From Arcticibacter tournemirensis (lineage in GTDB: Bacteria; Bacteroidota; Bacteroidia; Sphingobacteriales; Sphingobacteriaceae): a DNA stretch of 64,000 nucleotides. Made by a program: the position numbers and the translations under genes. The notes below the pieces were generated by a model that saw only the letters and a list, made by a program, of their open reading frames with translations, had not been told where the DNA came from and ran no database searches. The number at the start of each line of letters is the position of its first letter. Position 1 is the first letter of the stretch. Shown in pieces: positions 17,990-26,154 of the stretch. The DNA is taken from contig NZ_VFPL01000001.1 of NCBI RefSeq assembly GCF_006716645.1, forward strand, positions 3,100,001 through 3,164,000, given 5' to 3'.

Positions 17990-18709
17990 ATGAAAATAGA
18001 CCTTCTTGTTATTGCTGTACATCCCGACGATGCTGAATTAAGTTGTTCTGGTACCCTTTTGAAGCATAAAGCTTTAGGGAAGAAAACTGGAGTAATAGAC
18101 CTTACAAGAGGCGAGCTGGGCACCCGCGGCAATGAAACAACCAGAGCAGCCGAAGCTGCCGACGCTGCCAGGATCCTGAAGCTTGATGTTAGAGAAAACC
18201 TGGGTATGAGAGACGGATTTTTCAAAAACGACGAAGAACATCAGCTAATGATCATCAGGAAGATACGTCAGTATGAACCGGAAATTATCATTACCAACGC
18301 CCTGACAGATCGTCATCCGGATCATGGAAGAGCTGCCGGCCTGGTAAACGATGCTGCTTTTCTTTCGGGCCTGGTAAAGATAAAAACCGAACTTGATGGA
18401 AAACAGCAGAACGCATGGCGGCCTCGTCTCCTGTTGAATTTTATACAGAACGCATATATAAAACCAGATATAATAATTGATATTACTCCCTTCTGGGAGG
18501 AAAAAATGGCTTCAATTGCAGCCTACAAAACGCAGTTTTACAACCCTGATGCGAACGAGGAACATGAGACGTACATTTCAAGCCCGGAGTTCGTAAAGGT
18601 TATTGAAGCGAAGGCGCGTGAATTGGGAATAAGCATAAATACAAACTATGCAGAGGGCTTTACATGCAGTAAGTTGTTGGGCGTTGATAATTTGTTTGAG
18701 CTGAAATAG
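17990..18709 (+). CDS. bshB1: Bacillithiol biosynthesis deacetylase BshB1
   Basis: A 239-residue zinc deacetylase of the LmbE/PIG-L family. BshB1 removes the acetyl group from GlcNAc-malate to give GlcN-malate in bacillithiol synthesis, a thiol made by many Bacteroidota. The zinc/catalytic motif AVHPDDAELSCSGTL is at residues 8-22, followed by DLTRGELGTRGN and the later ALTDRHPDHGRA. The C-terminus (YAEGFTCSKLLGVDNLFELK) is typical of the BshB1 branch. It converges with the lysine transaminase gene 12 nt away. bshA and bshC are not in the window. Confidence 0.92.
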   Translation: MKIDLLVIAVHPDDAELSCSGTLLKHKALGKKTGVIDLTRGELGTRGNETTRAAEAADAARILKLDVRENLGMRDGFFKNDEEHQLMIIRKIRQYEPEIIITNALTDRHPDHGRAAGLVNDAAFLSGLVKIKTELDGKQQNAWRPRLLLNFIQNAYIKPDIIIDITPFWEEKMASIAAYKTQFYNPDANEEHETYISSPEFVKVIEAKARELGISINTNYAEGFTCSKLLGVDNLFELK

Positions 18710-18721
18710 CAGTACTTTCTC

Positions 18722-20053
18722 TTATAGTTCTTTCAGGATTTTTCCCATAACCTCAATTCCCTGGTCTATATGCTCATTTTGCATTATCAACGCAGGCCTG
18801 AAGCGAATTGAGTGACTGCCGCAACCTATAAATATCGTGTTGTGATCGAAGCCTTTACGGATAAACTTGTTACGTTTAATTGTATCTGGGAAATCGAACG
18901 CGCTCAGCAGTCCAAGGCCTCTCACGTTCGACACTACAGGATACTGATCTGATAAATTTTTGAAGCATTGCTGAAGATAAGCGCCGGTATTCGCGGCATT
19001 TGCTACGAGTTGATCCTCCTCAATGATCTGCAGTATTTTAGAAGCCCGCACCATATCGGTGAGGTTTCCGCCCCATGTTGAATTAAGACGGGAAGGAACG
19101 GTGAAGACGTTCTTGTCAATCTCGTCAACTTTTTTCCCTGCCAGTATCCCGCATACCTGCATTTTCTTGCCGAAAGCGATAATGTCGGGTCTGGCTTTTT
19201 CTCCAAAGTGTTCATAACACCAGAATTTTCCTGATAGCCCTACGCCGGTCTGAACTTCATCGTAAATAAGGAAACAGTCGTTCTCATCTGCGAGAATACG
19301 GAGCTGTTCAGCAAATTCGGCCCTTATATGGTTCTCGCCGCCTTCTGCCTGTACTGGCTCAATGATGATGGCACACACATCATCTTTGTTATCCAGAAAT
19401 GCCTGTTTTATCTGCTTAATAGCTATAAGCTCTCTTTCTTCAAGGTCGCGTAGTTTTTCATCCGTTAAAGGAAAACTGATAGCAGGCGTGGTTATTCGCG
19501 GCCAGTCGAATTTTGCATACCATTTGGTTTTATCGGGATGCGTGTTTGTAAGGCTCATGGTATAGCCCGTCCGGCCGTGAAAAGCATGTTCAAAATGAAT
19601 TACTTTGAAACCGCGTTCCTCAGTATATCCTTTCCTGAAGTTCTTCTGGACTTTCCAGTCCATAGCGGTCTTGAGTGCGTTTTCAATTGCCAATCCGCCA
19701 CCTGCTATAAAAAATGCATGAGGCAGATAGTAAGGAATAGCTATTCTTGAGAATGTAGCCACAAATTCTGCATACTGCTGCGTATAAATATCGGAGTTCG
19801 AAGGGTTGCTTAATGCTGCAAGCATCAGGTTTTTCTTAAACGTCTCGTCGCCCAGCATTTTTGGATGATTGTAACCCAAAGGAACAGAGGCAAAGCATGT
19901 AAAGAAATCCAGCATATTTCTGTTGTGCTTTGAGTCGTACATGTAAACTCCGCTACTTTTCTCCATGTCAAAAACGAGATCGTAACCATCGGCCAGAATA
20001 TGCTTTCCTAATACTTGATGAACGTTTTCTGCTTCTACTGATAACTGATACAT
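18722..20053 (-). CDS. lat: L-lysine 6-transaminase
   Basis: A 443-residue class III PLP aminotransferase that moves the epsilon-amino group of lysine to 2-oxoglutarate, giving 2-aminoadipate semialdehyde. Lat features: the N-terminal VHQVLGKHILADGYDLVFD, the substrate segment FFTCFASVPLGYNHP, HFEHAFHGRTGYTMSLTNT, IIEPVQAEGGENH, FLIYDEVQTGVGLSGKFWCYEH, and the PLP lysine in IAFGKKMQVCGI. This closely follows the actinobacterial Lat pattern. It has an AAGGAGG ribosome site 7 nt before the ATG, unlike most genes here, and its own TACATTTG box. The physiological role (lysine catabolism) is inferred. Confidence 0.9.
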   Translation of the reverse strand: MYQLSVEAENVHQVLGKHILADGYDLVFDMEKSSGVYMYDSKHNRNMLDFFTCFASVPLGYNHPKMLGDETFKKNLMLAALSNPSNSDIYTQQYAEFVATFSRIAIPYYLPHAFFIAGGGLAIENALKTAMDWKVQKNFRKGYTEERGFKVIHFEHAFHGRTGYTMSLTNTHPDKTKWYAKFDWPRITTPAISFPLTDEKLRDLEERELIAIKQIKQAFLDNKDDVCAIIIEPVQAEGGENHIRAEFAEQLRILADENDCFLIYDEVQTGVGLSGKFWCYEHFGEKARPDIIAFGKKMQVCGILAGKKVDEIDKNVFTVPSRLNSTWGGNLTDMVRASKILQIIEEDQLVANAANTGAYLQQCFKNLSDQYPVVSNVRGLGLLSAFDFPDTIKRNKFIRKGFDHNTIFIGCGSHSIRFRPALIMQNEHIDQGIEVMGKILKEL

Positions 20054-20060
20054 ACCAGGT

Positions 20061-20080
20061 CCTCCTTAGAAACAAATGTA
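20061..20080 (-). promoter_or_regulatory. Promoter -7 box and strong Shine-Dalgarno of lat
   Basis: On the minus strand TACATTTG (20080-20073) is followed by TTTCT and AAGGAGG (20067-20061), 7 nt before the ATG. A full anti-SD match is rare among the genes in this window. Confidence 0.6.
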
Positions 20081-20100
20081 TTAAAAAGATGAGCTAATTG

Positions 20101-21009
20101 TTAGTGCCCCGACTGGGTTTTAAAAGTCATTTTTTCCTTCAGGCCCAGGAGACCGAATAAACCTCCTGTATGAACAGCTAGAATATTAGTTCCGGAAGGA
20201 AAGTAATCCTGTCTGATAAGATCGAATACACCGTACATCATTTTTCCTGTGTATACCTGATCGGCCAGAATTCCGGTAGAAGCTGAGAAATCAGAGATGA
20301 AATTTAAAAGATCAGGCTGTGTTTTGGCATAACCACCGAAGTGATAGGAGTTATGGATCTCATATAAAGGATTGTCAATGAAGTGTTTATTAACCTCTTC
20401 TTTTAGAAATTCTGCACCTTTTAAAACCGGAATTACATGAAGCAACGCTCGGGAATTATTAATTAGCAACCCCTTTAGAATACCGGCTGCGGTAGTGCCG
20501 GTACCTGCTGCGCAGAATATATGCTGATAGTTCCCCTTTAACTCTGTCACTAGTTCCGAACATCCCTGTACGGCCTCGGCACCGGCGCCTCCTTCATCTA
20601 TAAAGAAGGCCGAGGTATCATTGCTGTAAAAAGTGTCGAAGAGAAGTCTTTTATTTCTGTAAGCATCCCGCTCTGTGAACTTTAATTCCATGCCAAACAT
20701 CCTGCAAAGGAAAAGTGTCTCGCTCGCTACGCCTTCGCCTCGCACAAAGGCAGTTGCTTTAAACCCGAACTTCGCCGCTGCACAGGCTGTCGCCAGAAGA
20801 TGATTGGACCATACTCCTCCGAAAGTTATCAAATGATTTTTGTCCTCTTCTCTTGCCTTTATTAGATTGTACTTCAATTTTCTCCATTTGTTCCCCGAAA
20901 TGAATGGATGGATCATGTCGTCCCTTTTTAAAAACACCCGCACCTCCTTTTCTTTAAAGAGGGGATGAAATATTTCTTCTTCCGGACTATATATTTCGAA
21001 GGCAAACAT
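20101..21009 (-). CDS. ACC deaminase / D-cysteine desulfhydrase family PLP enzyme
   Basis: A 302-residue fold-type II PLP enzyme. Family motifs: VFLKRDDMIHPFISGNKWRKLKYNL with the PLP lysine, ITFGGVWSNHLLATACAAAKFG, FVRGE, FIDEGGAGAEAVQGCSELV, and the phosphate-binding AAGTGTTAAGIL. Members either deaminate 1-aminocyclopropane-1-carboxylate or desulfurate D-cysteine; the residues that separate these cannot be judged confidently here, and D-cysteine desulfhydrase is commoner in this phylum. The promoter box TACCTTTG ends 4 nt before the ATG. lat follows 47 nt downstream. Confidence 0.82.
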   Translation of the reverse strand: MFAFEIYSPEEEIFHPLFKEKEVRVFLKRDDMIHPFISGNKWRKLKYNLIKAREEDKNHLITFGGVWSNHLLATACAAAKFGFKATAFVRGEGVASETLFLCRMFGMELKFTERDAYRNKRLLFDTFYSNDTSAFFIDEGGAGAEAVQGCSELVTELKGNYQHIFCAAGTGTTAAGILKGLLINNSRALLHVIPVLKGAEFLKEEVNKHFIDNPLYEIHNSYHFGGYAKTQPDLLNFISDFSASTGILADQVYTGKMMYGVFDLIRQDYFPSGTNILAVHTGGLFGLLGLKEKMTFKTQSGH

Positions 21010-21013
21010 TGGG

Positions 21014-21021
21014 CAAAGGTA
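21014..21021 (-). promoter_or_regulatory. Leaderless-type -7 box of the desulfhydrase/deaminase gene
   Basis: TACCTTTG on the minus strand, an exact TAnnTTTG match. Only CCCA separates it from the ATG at 21009. Confidence 0.6.
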
Positions 21022-21028
21022 CTGCGGG

Positions 21029-21112
21029 AAGTTGAAATGCGGAAGGTGAAAGTTGAAAGTCTAAAGTTTAATGTTGAAAGCTTAAAGGTGAAAGTATAAA
21101 GCTTAAAGTAAT
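21029..21112. repeat. Twelve consecutive degenerate heptads (AAGNTNA)
   Basis: Units in order: AAGTTGA, AATGCGG, AAGGTGA, AAGTTGA, AAGTCTA, AAGTTTA, ATGTTGA, AAGCTTA, AAGGTGA, AAGTATA, AAGCTTA, AAGTAAT. The period is exactly 7 over 84 nt with no indel, although only the framework A-A-G and the last A are conserved. It lies between two divergent genes, just upstream of both promoters. Confidence 0.85.
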
Positions 21113-21169
21113 ATTTCTGAAACTGATTTCTGATGGCTCAAATAACGCCAAACGAGAAGCGAAAAATAT

Positions 21170-21177
21170 TACTTTTG
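21170..21177 (+). promoter_or_regulatory. Leaderless-type -7 box of the pseudouridine synthase gene
   Basis: TACTTTTG, an exact TAnnTTTG match, separated from the ATG at 21182 by CGGA only. Confidence 0.6.
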
Positions 21178-21181
21178 CGGA

Positions 21182-22219
21182 ATGCTGGAAGAAGAAGATC
21201 TTCGGGAACCTGATGAACAGGACTTGTACGAACACCTCAGAGTCGTAGTAGACAAGGGACAGTCGCTGTTGCGGATTGATAAGTTTTTGATGCATCGGAT
21301 TGAAAACGCTTCTAGAAATCGTATTCAAAGCGCAATAGAAGCCGGTAGTGTGCTTGTTAACGAGAAGATCGTTAAATCGAGTTACAAGGTAAAACCCATG
21401 GATGTGATTTCTGTGGTGCTTCCTCATCCGCCAAGAGATACAGAAGTTTACCCTGAAGATATACCGTTGAATATTGTTTATGAAGATGACGATGTCCTGG
21501 TTATAAATAAGCCGGCAGGAATGGTTGTTCATCCGGGCTACAATAATTACTCGGGGACTTTGGTGAACGGACTTGTATTTCATTTTCAGCAACTGCCTCA
21601 GCTTCCCGGAAATGACGGCAGACCGGGGCTTGTTCACCGGATTGATAAAGATACCTCGGGGCTTTTGCTTATCAGTAAGAATGAACGCTCTATGGCCTGG
21701 CTCGCAAAGCAATTCTTCGATCATACCATAGCAAGGAAATATATGGCGCTTGTTTGGGGCGACCTTGAAGAAGACGGAACTGTAAGCGGTTATATTGGCC
21801 GAAGTATAAAGGACCGGCGGGTAATGGATGTATATGATGATGAAACCAGGGGTAAATGGTCGGTTACCCACTATAAAGTGCTCGAGCGCTTTAATTATGT
21901 CACTCTCATTGAGTGCCAGCTTGAAACCGGAAGAACCCATCAGATCAGAGCCCACATGAAACATATAGGTCATCCTCTTTTTAGCGACGCCACGTATGGG
22001 GGAGACAAAATTCTTTCAGGAACTATTTTTAGTAAATATCGTCAATTCGTTGTTAACTGCTTCGACCTTATTCCCCGCCAGGCGCTGCATGCCTTGTCGT
22101 TAGGATTTATACATCCCTCCACGAAAAAGTTTATTCATTTTGAATCAGATTTACCCGCTGACTTCCAGGCAGTGTTGCAGAAATGGAGAAATTATATTGA
22201 TAGCGGTAAATCACAATAG
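21182..22219 (+). CDS. rluD: RluA/RluD-family 23S rRNA pseudouridine synthase
   Basis: A 345-residue RNA-modifying enzyme. An S4 RNA-binding domain (about 28-90: LLRIDKFLMHRIENASRNRIQ, AGSVLVNEKIVKSSYKVKPMD) precedes the catalytic domain, which has the aspartate motif LVHRIDKDTSGLLLISKN near residue 155 and the C-terminal ETGRTHQIRAHMKHIGHPL. This arrangement is that of RluD/YlyB-type enzymes that act on large-subunit rRNA; the exact target uridines are inferred. A downstream class IV aminotransferase gene starts 36 nt later on the same strand. Confidence 0.92.
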   Translation: MLEEEDLREPDEQDLYEHLRVVVDKGQSLLRIDKFLMHRIENASRNRIQSAIEAGSVLVNEKIVKSSYKVKPMDVISVVLPHPPRDTEVYPEDIPLNIVYEDDDVLVINKPAGMVVHPGYNNYSGTLVNGLVFHFQQLPQLPGNDGRPGLVHRIDKDTSGLLLISKNERSMAWLAKQFFDHTIARKYMALVWGDLEEDGTVSGYIGRSIKDRRVMDVYDDETRGKWSVTHYKVLERFNYVTLIECQLETGRTHQIRAHMKHIGHPLFSDATYGGDKILSGTIFSKYRQFVVNCFDLIPRQALHALSLGFIHPSTKKFIHFESDLPADFQAVLQKWRNYIDSGKSQ

Positions 22220-22255
22220 GCTTTTTGGGGTTAGTATTAAAGAACTTTGAACTTT

Positions 22256-23089
22256 ATGAATTTTATTAATTACAACGGAGAAATATTTCCGGCAAATCAA
22301 CCGGTACTCACAACAGGAAACCGCAGCTTTAAATACGGTGACGGTTTGTTTGAGTCGATGCGGATGATACGTGGAGAACTTCGCTTCGCCCACCTCCACG
22401 CTGAAAGGCTGCGAAATGGAATGAAGGTACTTGGGTTTGAGGGCTATTCGTTGATTGATGAGACTTTCCTGAAAGAAAAAGTAGTTGAGCTCGCCATAAG
22501 AAATGGCGAAGGCGAAAATGCACGCGTTCGTCTCACTGTATTTCGTGATGCTGAAGGTCTTTATAGCCCCCTCGGAAATAAGTTTGGGTATGCCTTTGAG
22601 ATGACCGGAAATAAAGAAACTTCCTATACTGCGAACACTAAAGGCTTGATTGTAGATGTTTTTGAGGATATAACGAAGCCCGTAAACTGTTTGTCTAATT
22701 ATAAAACATGCAACTCGCTGATTTATGTTATGGCCGGAATTTTCAGGAAGCAGAACTCTCTGGATGACGTCTTTATTCTTAATCAGAATGGCTTTCTATG
22801 CGAATCTATGAGCTCGAATGTTTTTGTACTCTTCGACAAAAAGCTGTATACCCCTTCTCTTAATGAGGGCTGTATTGCAGGAGTTATGCGTAGTGTAGTT
22901 ATGAAAATCGCAGCTGAGATCGATTTACCCGTAATAGAAGCACAAATAAATCCCGATATCTTAAATGAAGCGGAAGAAGTGTTTCTTACTAATGCAAGCC
23001 GTGGGATTCAGTGGGTGATGGGCTTTAATAGCAAACGTTATTTTAATAAGCTGTCGAAAATACTGATGAATAAATTAAACGAAGGATAG
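22256..23089 (+). CDS. Class IV PLP aminotransferase (PabC/BCAT-like)
   Basis: A 277-residue fold-type IV PLP enzyme. Landmarks: TTGNRSFKYGDGLFESMRMIRGELRFAHLHAERLRNGM at the N-terminus, the lysine region LSNYKTCNSLIYVMAG, the conserved Glu in NGFLCESMSSNVF, and NEGCIAGVMR. The FKYGDGLFES form suggests aminodeoxychorismate lyase (PabC) more than a branched-chain aminotransferase, but they are hard to separate. ATG 22256 is used; the longer frame begins with TTG. It probably follows rluD in one transcript. Confidence 0.8.
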   Translation: MNFINYNGEIFPANQPVLTTGNRSFKYGDGLFESMRMIRGELRFAHLHAERLRNGMKVLGFEGYSLIDETFLKEKVVELAIRNGEGENARVRLTVFRDAEGLYSPLGNKFGYAFEMTGNKETSYTANTKGLIVDVFEDITKPVNCLSNYKTCNSLIYVMAGIFRKQNSLDDVFILNQNGFLCESMSSNVFVLFDKKLYTPSLNEGCIAGVMRSVVMKIAAEIDLPVIEAQINPDILNEAEEVFLTNASRGIQWVMGFNSKRYFNKLSKILMNKLNEG

Positions 23090-23093
23090 TGCC

Positions 23094-23222
23094 TTAAAAG
23101 TTCTCGTCGTCAGTGTCAACAACGGTCGCATTACCAAGTTCGTATTGAATATAGGTAAACGCTGTCGCAAATAATAGTATAATTCCCATATAGAATGTTA
23201 TTTTTTTTGTTATGTCAAACAT
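23094..23222 (-). CDS. 42-residue single-pass membrane miniprotein
   Basis: An ATG-started, 43-codon frame convergent with the aminotransferase gene (5-nt gap). The product has a short basic N-terminus (MFDITKK), one hydrophobic helix (ITFYMGIILLFATAFTYIQY) and an acidic tail (VVDTDDENF). This positive-inside layout with a compact acidic end is typical of real small membrane proteins rather than a random frame. I do not recognise a family. Its start lies 205 nt upstream of, and divergent to, the DUF5686 gene. Confidence 0.5.
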   Translation of the reverse strand: MFDITKKITFYMGIILLFATAFTYIQYELGNATVVDTDDENF

Positions 23223-23426
23223 CGGTTTTACATATAGTATTTAAAATGACAATGGCTTTGCAATTAAATGATTTGGAGCATATTATAGAAGGAATCTGCA
23301 GTATTTGTAGTTTTTGTATGCAGTGTAAAGAGAAATTTGTTAAATTATACTTTTGTTACTGAGCTCAGACTGAGAGGATAAAACTTTGAAAGATTGTGTA
23401 GGATGTACCAAGAAACGAACTATTGA

Positions 23427-25868
23427 ATGCTAAAGGCCCTTTTTATTGTTTTTATATTTTCAGTCTCAGTTACCTATGCCCAGGGGCCGGTCCAGGTCTC
23501 GGGCAAGATTACAGATGAAAGCGGGAAACCGGTTTCTTTTGCCTCTGTCTTTATAAAAGATACTAATATCAGTACAATGGCAAACGAAACAGGCAATTAC
23601 AGGATATTATTGAAGCCTGGGAATTATATGTTGACTTGCAGATATGTTGGTTTTAAAAGTATTGAGAAAGAGGTGAACGTTCAGTCTTCCCTTGTATTAA
23701 ATTTGACACTGGAGGAGGACATATATAAACTAAAAGAGGTAAACGTAACAGCAGGTAAAGACGACGCTGCTAATTCCATAGTCAGGAGTGTAATATCAAG
23801 GAGGAAGTTTTTAAGAGCTGTTCCTTCCTACCAGTGCGACGTTTATACCAAAGGGATACAGAAGTTGCTTGACGCGCCAAAAAGAATATTGGGAACAAAC
23901 GTTGCCCGAACTTTAAATCTCGACTCCAACAGGCAGGGTATTCTTTACCAGTCAGAAACGAAGTCGAAATTTTTCTTCAGGTATCCGCAGAAAAAGGAGG
24001 TAATGGAAGCCTCGAAGGTAGCTGGAGACAATCAAGGATTTAGCTTTAACCGAGCTCTTGACCTTCAGGTTAATTTTTATGATAACACTCTTAACTGGCC
24101 TGCCCTTGGAAACCAAAGCTTTGTGTCGCCTGTAGCTTATAATGCATTCAATTATTACAGGTTTAAGCTAATTGGAAGTTCCCAGGAAAATGGAAAGACA
24201 ATCCAGAAGATCAAAGTTATTCCAAAGAGCCGGTTTTCTCCGGCATTTTCAGGATATATATACATCCTGGAGGATGATCCAAGGCTGTATAGTGTAGACC
24301 TTATGCTGACAGAGCATGCCCGGATCAATTTTGTGGACACTCTTCATATTAGTCAGCATTTTTCGGAAATAGGAGATATGCACTGGCTCCCGTCCGACAT
24401 AACAATCCGCTTTAACGGAAAGGTACTGGGTTTTAACTTTGCAGGATATTATACAGCCCTATATAGTAATTACAAAACGGATCCCGTCTTGCCCGACGAC
24501 TTTTTCGATGAGGAGATCCTTAAGATCGATACAAGTGCCAATAAATATAACGATACCTGGTGGGCAAACAACCGGCCGGTTCCGCTGACTCGGGAAGAGG
24601 AAGATAACTATGAACAGCATGATGTTATGGGGGACGCCCAGAAAACCAGGGCATATCAGGATTCGGTACAAAAAGAATTGAATAAGTTCAGGCCTCTCCG
24701 CTATATTGTAGCGGGACAACGAATAGAAAATGTATCAGAGAATAGCTTCTGGTACGTTTATCCTTTGCATAGTACCATATTTTACAATACGGTTGAAGGG
24801 TGGGGACTAAGGTTGCGGGCCAGGTATGTTAAACGGTTTAGCCCTTACAGGTCACTTGAGGCAGAGCCGAATATCAGGTATGGCTTTTCTAGCGAGGTTA
24901 TGAATGCGAATGCAGAAATAACTTACCGGACAGATTCACTTAGGCACACCAGTTTTACAGTTAGAGGGGGGAGTGATTTTTTGGATTTAAACAATAGGGG
25001 AACCATTAATCTTTTCTATAACACCCTTACAACGCTCTTTGAAGGCAAGAACTATTTAAAGCTATATCAGGCTAAGTTTCTTTCCTTAAGCGGACAGCGT
25101 GAAGTTGCCGATGGCCTAATGTTTACTGCCGGGGCAGAGATAGCCAGACGTTTTCCGCTGCAAAACTCCTCATCGAATCCCGTATTCCGCAAAACAGCGG
25201 AAACCATTACATCAAATAACCCGCTAAGTCCAGGCTTTGAAACAGAGGTGTTTCCGGTGAATAACTCTCTTAGTATAGAAGCGAAAATTTCCTACACGTT
25301 CGGTCAGCAATATACCTCCAGGCCTGACGGTAAGATTTTTGAACCGGCCAGGTATCCCACTATAATGATTGACTACCGTAAAGGGATTCCCCGTATCTTG
25401 AAGTCGGCAGTTGATTATGATTTTATTTCGGCCGATTTATTTCAGGACAAGATCAGAACCGCGTTATGGGGATATAGCTCCTTTTATCTGTCGGCCGGAA
25501 AGTTTTTAAATACATCGTCACTTTACTTTCCCGACTGGCATCATTTCACAGGTAACCAAACCGCCGTTTATAATCCGCTTTTCCCTAATTTCCACTTTCT
25601 GGATTATTATGCTTTTGCTACCAACGACCGCTTTTTTGAAGCTCATTATGAACATAATTTTTCGGGTCGCTTTATCAGAAAAGTTCCTCTTTTAAGAAAG
25701 CTTAAACTCGAAGAAATTATAGGAGGGGCCTATCTAACTCAGCCTCAGAATAGTTATAAAGAGGCTTATATCGGATTCCAGCGCCTAATGTTTCGAATAG
25801 ATTACGGGTTTTCCTGGACACCTGGCCGGGAGATGTATAGGGCATTTCGTTTGTTTTACGGTTTTTGA
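23427..25868 (+). CDS. DUF5686-type outer-membrane protein with carboxypeptidase-regulatory-like domain
   Basis: An 813-residue outer-membrane protein. After a signal peptide (residues 1-18, ending TYAQ) comes an Ig-like carboxypeptidase-regulatory/CarbopepD_reg_2 domain (about 22-105: VSGKITDESGKPVSFASVFIKDTNIST...). The rest matches the DUF5686 family: a periplasmic part and a long beta-barrel ending RLFYGF with terminal Phe. It has no TonB plug signature, so it is not a classical TonB-dependent receptor. Such proteins are abundant in Bacteroidota; function unknown. It is flanked by AT-rich gaps and seems monocistronic. Confidence 0.8.
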   Translation: MLKALFIVFIFSVSVTYAQGPVQVSGKITDESGKPVSFASVFIKDTNISTMANETGNYRILLKPGNYMLTCRYVGFKSIEKEVNVQSSLVLNLTLEEDIYKLKEVNVTAGKDDAANSIVRSVISRRKFLRAVPSYQCDVYTKGIQKLLDAPKRILGTNVARTLNLDSNRQGILYQSETKSKFFFRYPQKKEVMEASKVAGDNQGFSFNRALDLQVNFYDNTLNWPALGNQSFVSPVAYNAFNYYRFKLIGSSQENGKTIQKIKVIPKSRFSPAFSGYIYILEDDPRLYSVDLMLTEHARINFVDTLHISQHFSEIGDMHWLPSDITIRFNGKVLGFNFAGYYTALYSNYKTDPVLPDDFFDEEILKIDTSANKYNDTWWANNRPVPLTREEEDNYEQHDVMGDAQKTRAYQDSVQKELNKFRPLRYIVAGQRIENVSENSFWYVYPLHSTIFYNTVEGWGLRLRARYVKRFSPYRSLEAEPNIRYGFSSEVMNANAEITYRTDSLRHTSFTVRGGSDFLDLNNRGTINLFYNTLTTLFEGKNYLKLYQAKFLSLSGQREVADGLMFTAGAEIARRFPLQNSSSNPVFRKTAETITSNNPLSPGFETEVFPVNNSLSIEAKISYTFGQQYTSRPDGKIFEPARYPTIMIDYRKGIPRILKSAVDYDFISADLFQDKIRTALWGYSSFYLSAGKFLNTSSLYFPDWHHFTGNQTAVYNPLFPNFHFLDYYAFATNDRFFEAHYEHNFSGRFIRKVPLLRKLKLEEIIGGAYLTQPQNSYKEAYIGFQRLMFRIDYGFSWTPGREMYRAFRLFYGF

Positions 25869-26154
25869 CGTTTCAAGAGAGTTTGTTTCTTGTTTATCGC
25901 TGTTTTGATCTCTGATCTTGTGGATTATTAATTGTATTCCTTTTACTTTGTTCGTTGTTGATTGTTTATTGAATGATTTAATAGATTTTTTAGCATTATT
26001 CAGTAAAAAAAATAATCATTTTGATATCTTCTTTATTGAATAACATATAAATGTATGTTTTTTTAAAAAAAAGCTCGATAATTTTTTGTTTTTATTAAAG
26101 TTTGTACTATTTTCAAATAAAAATTCTCCATAGTATTAACTTTAATTTAGAAAA

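Noticed and set aside
21068-21973. 301-codon minus-strand frame opposite the pseudouridine synthase gene
   Set aside because: It lies wholly over a well-supported coding gene and the repeat block, has odd composition (His, Ile, Tyr-rich) and no family motif.
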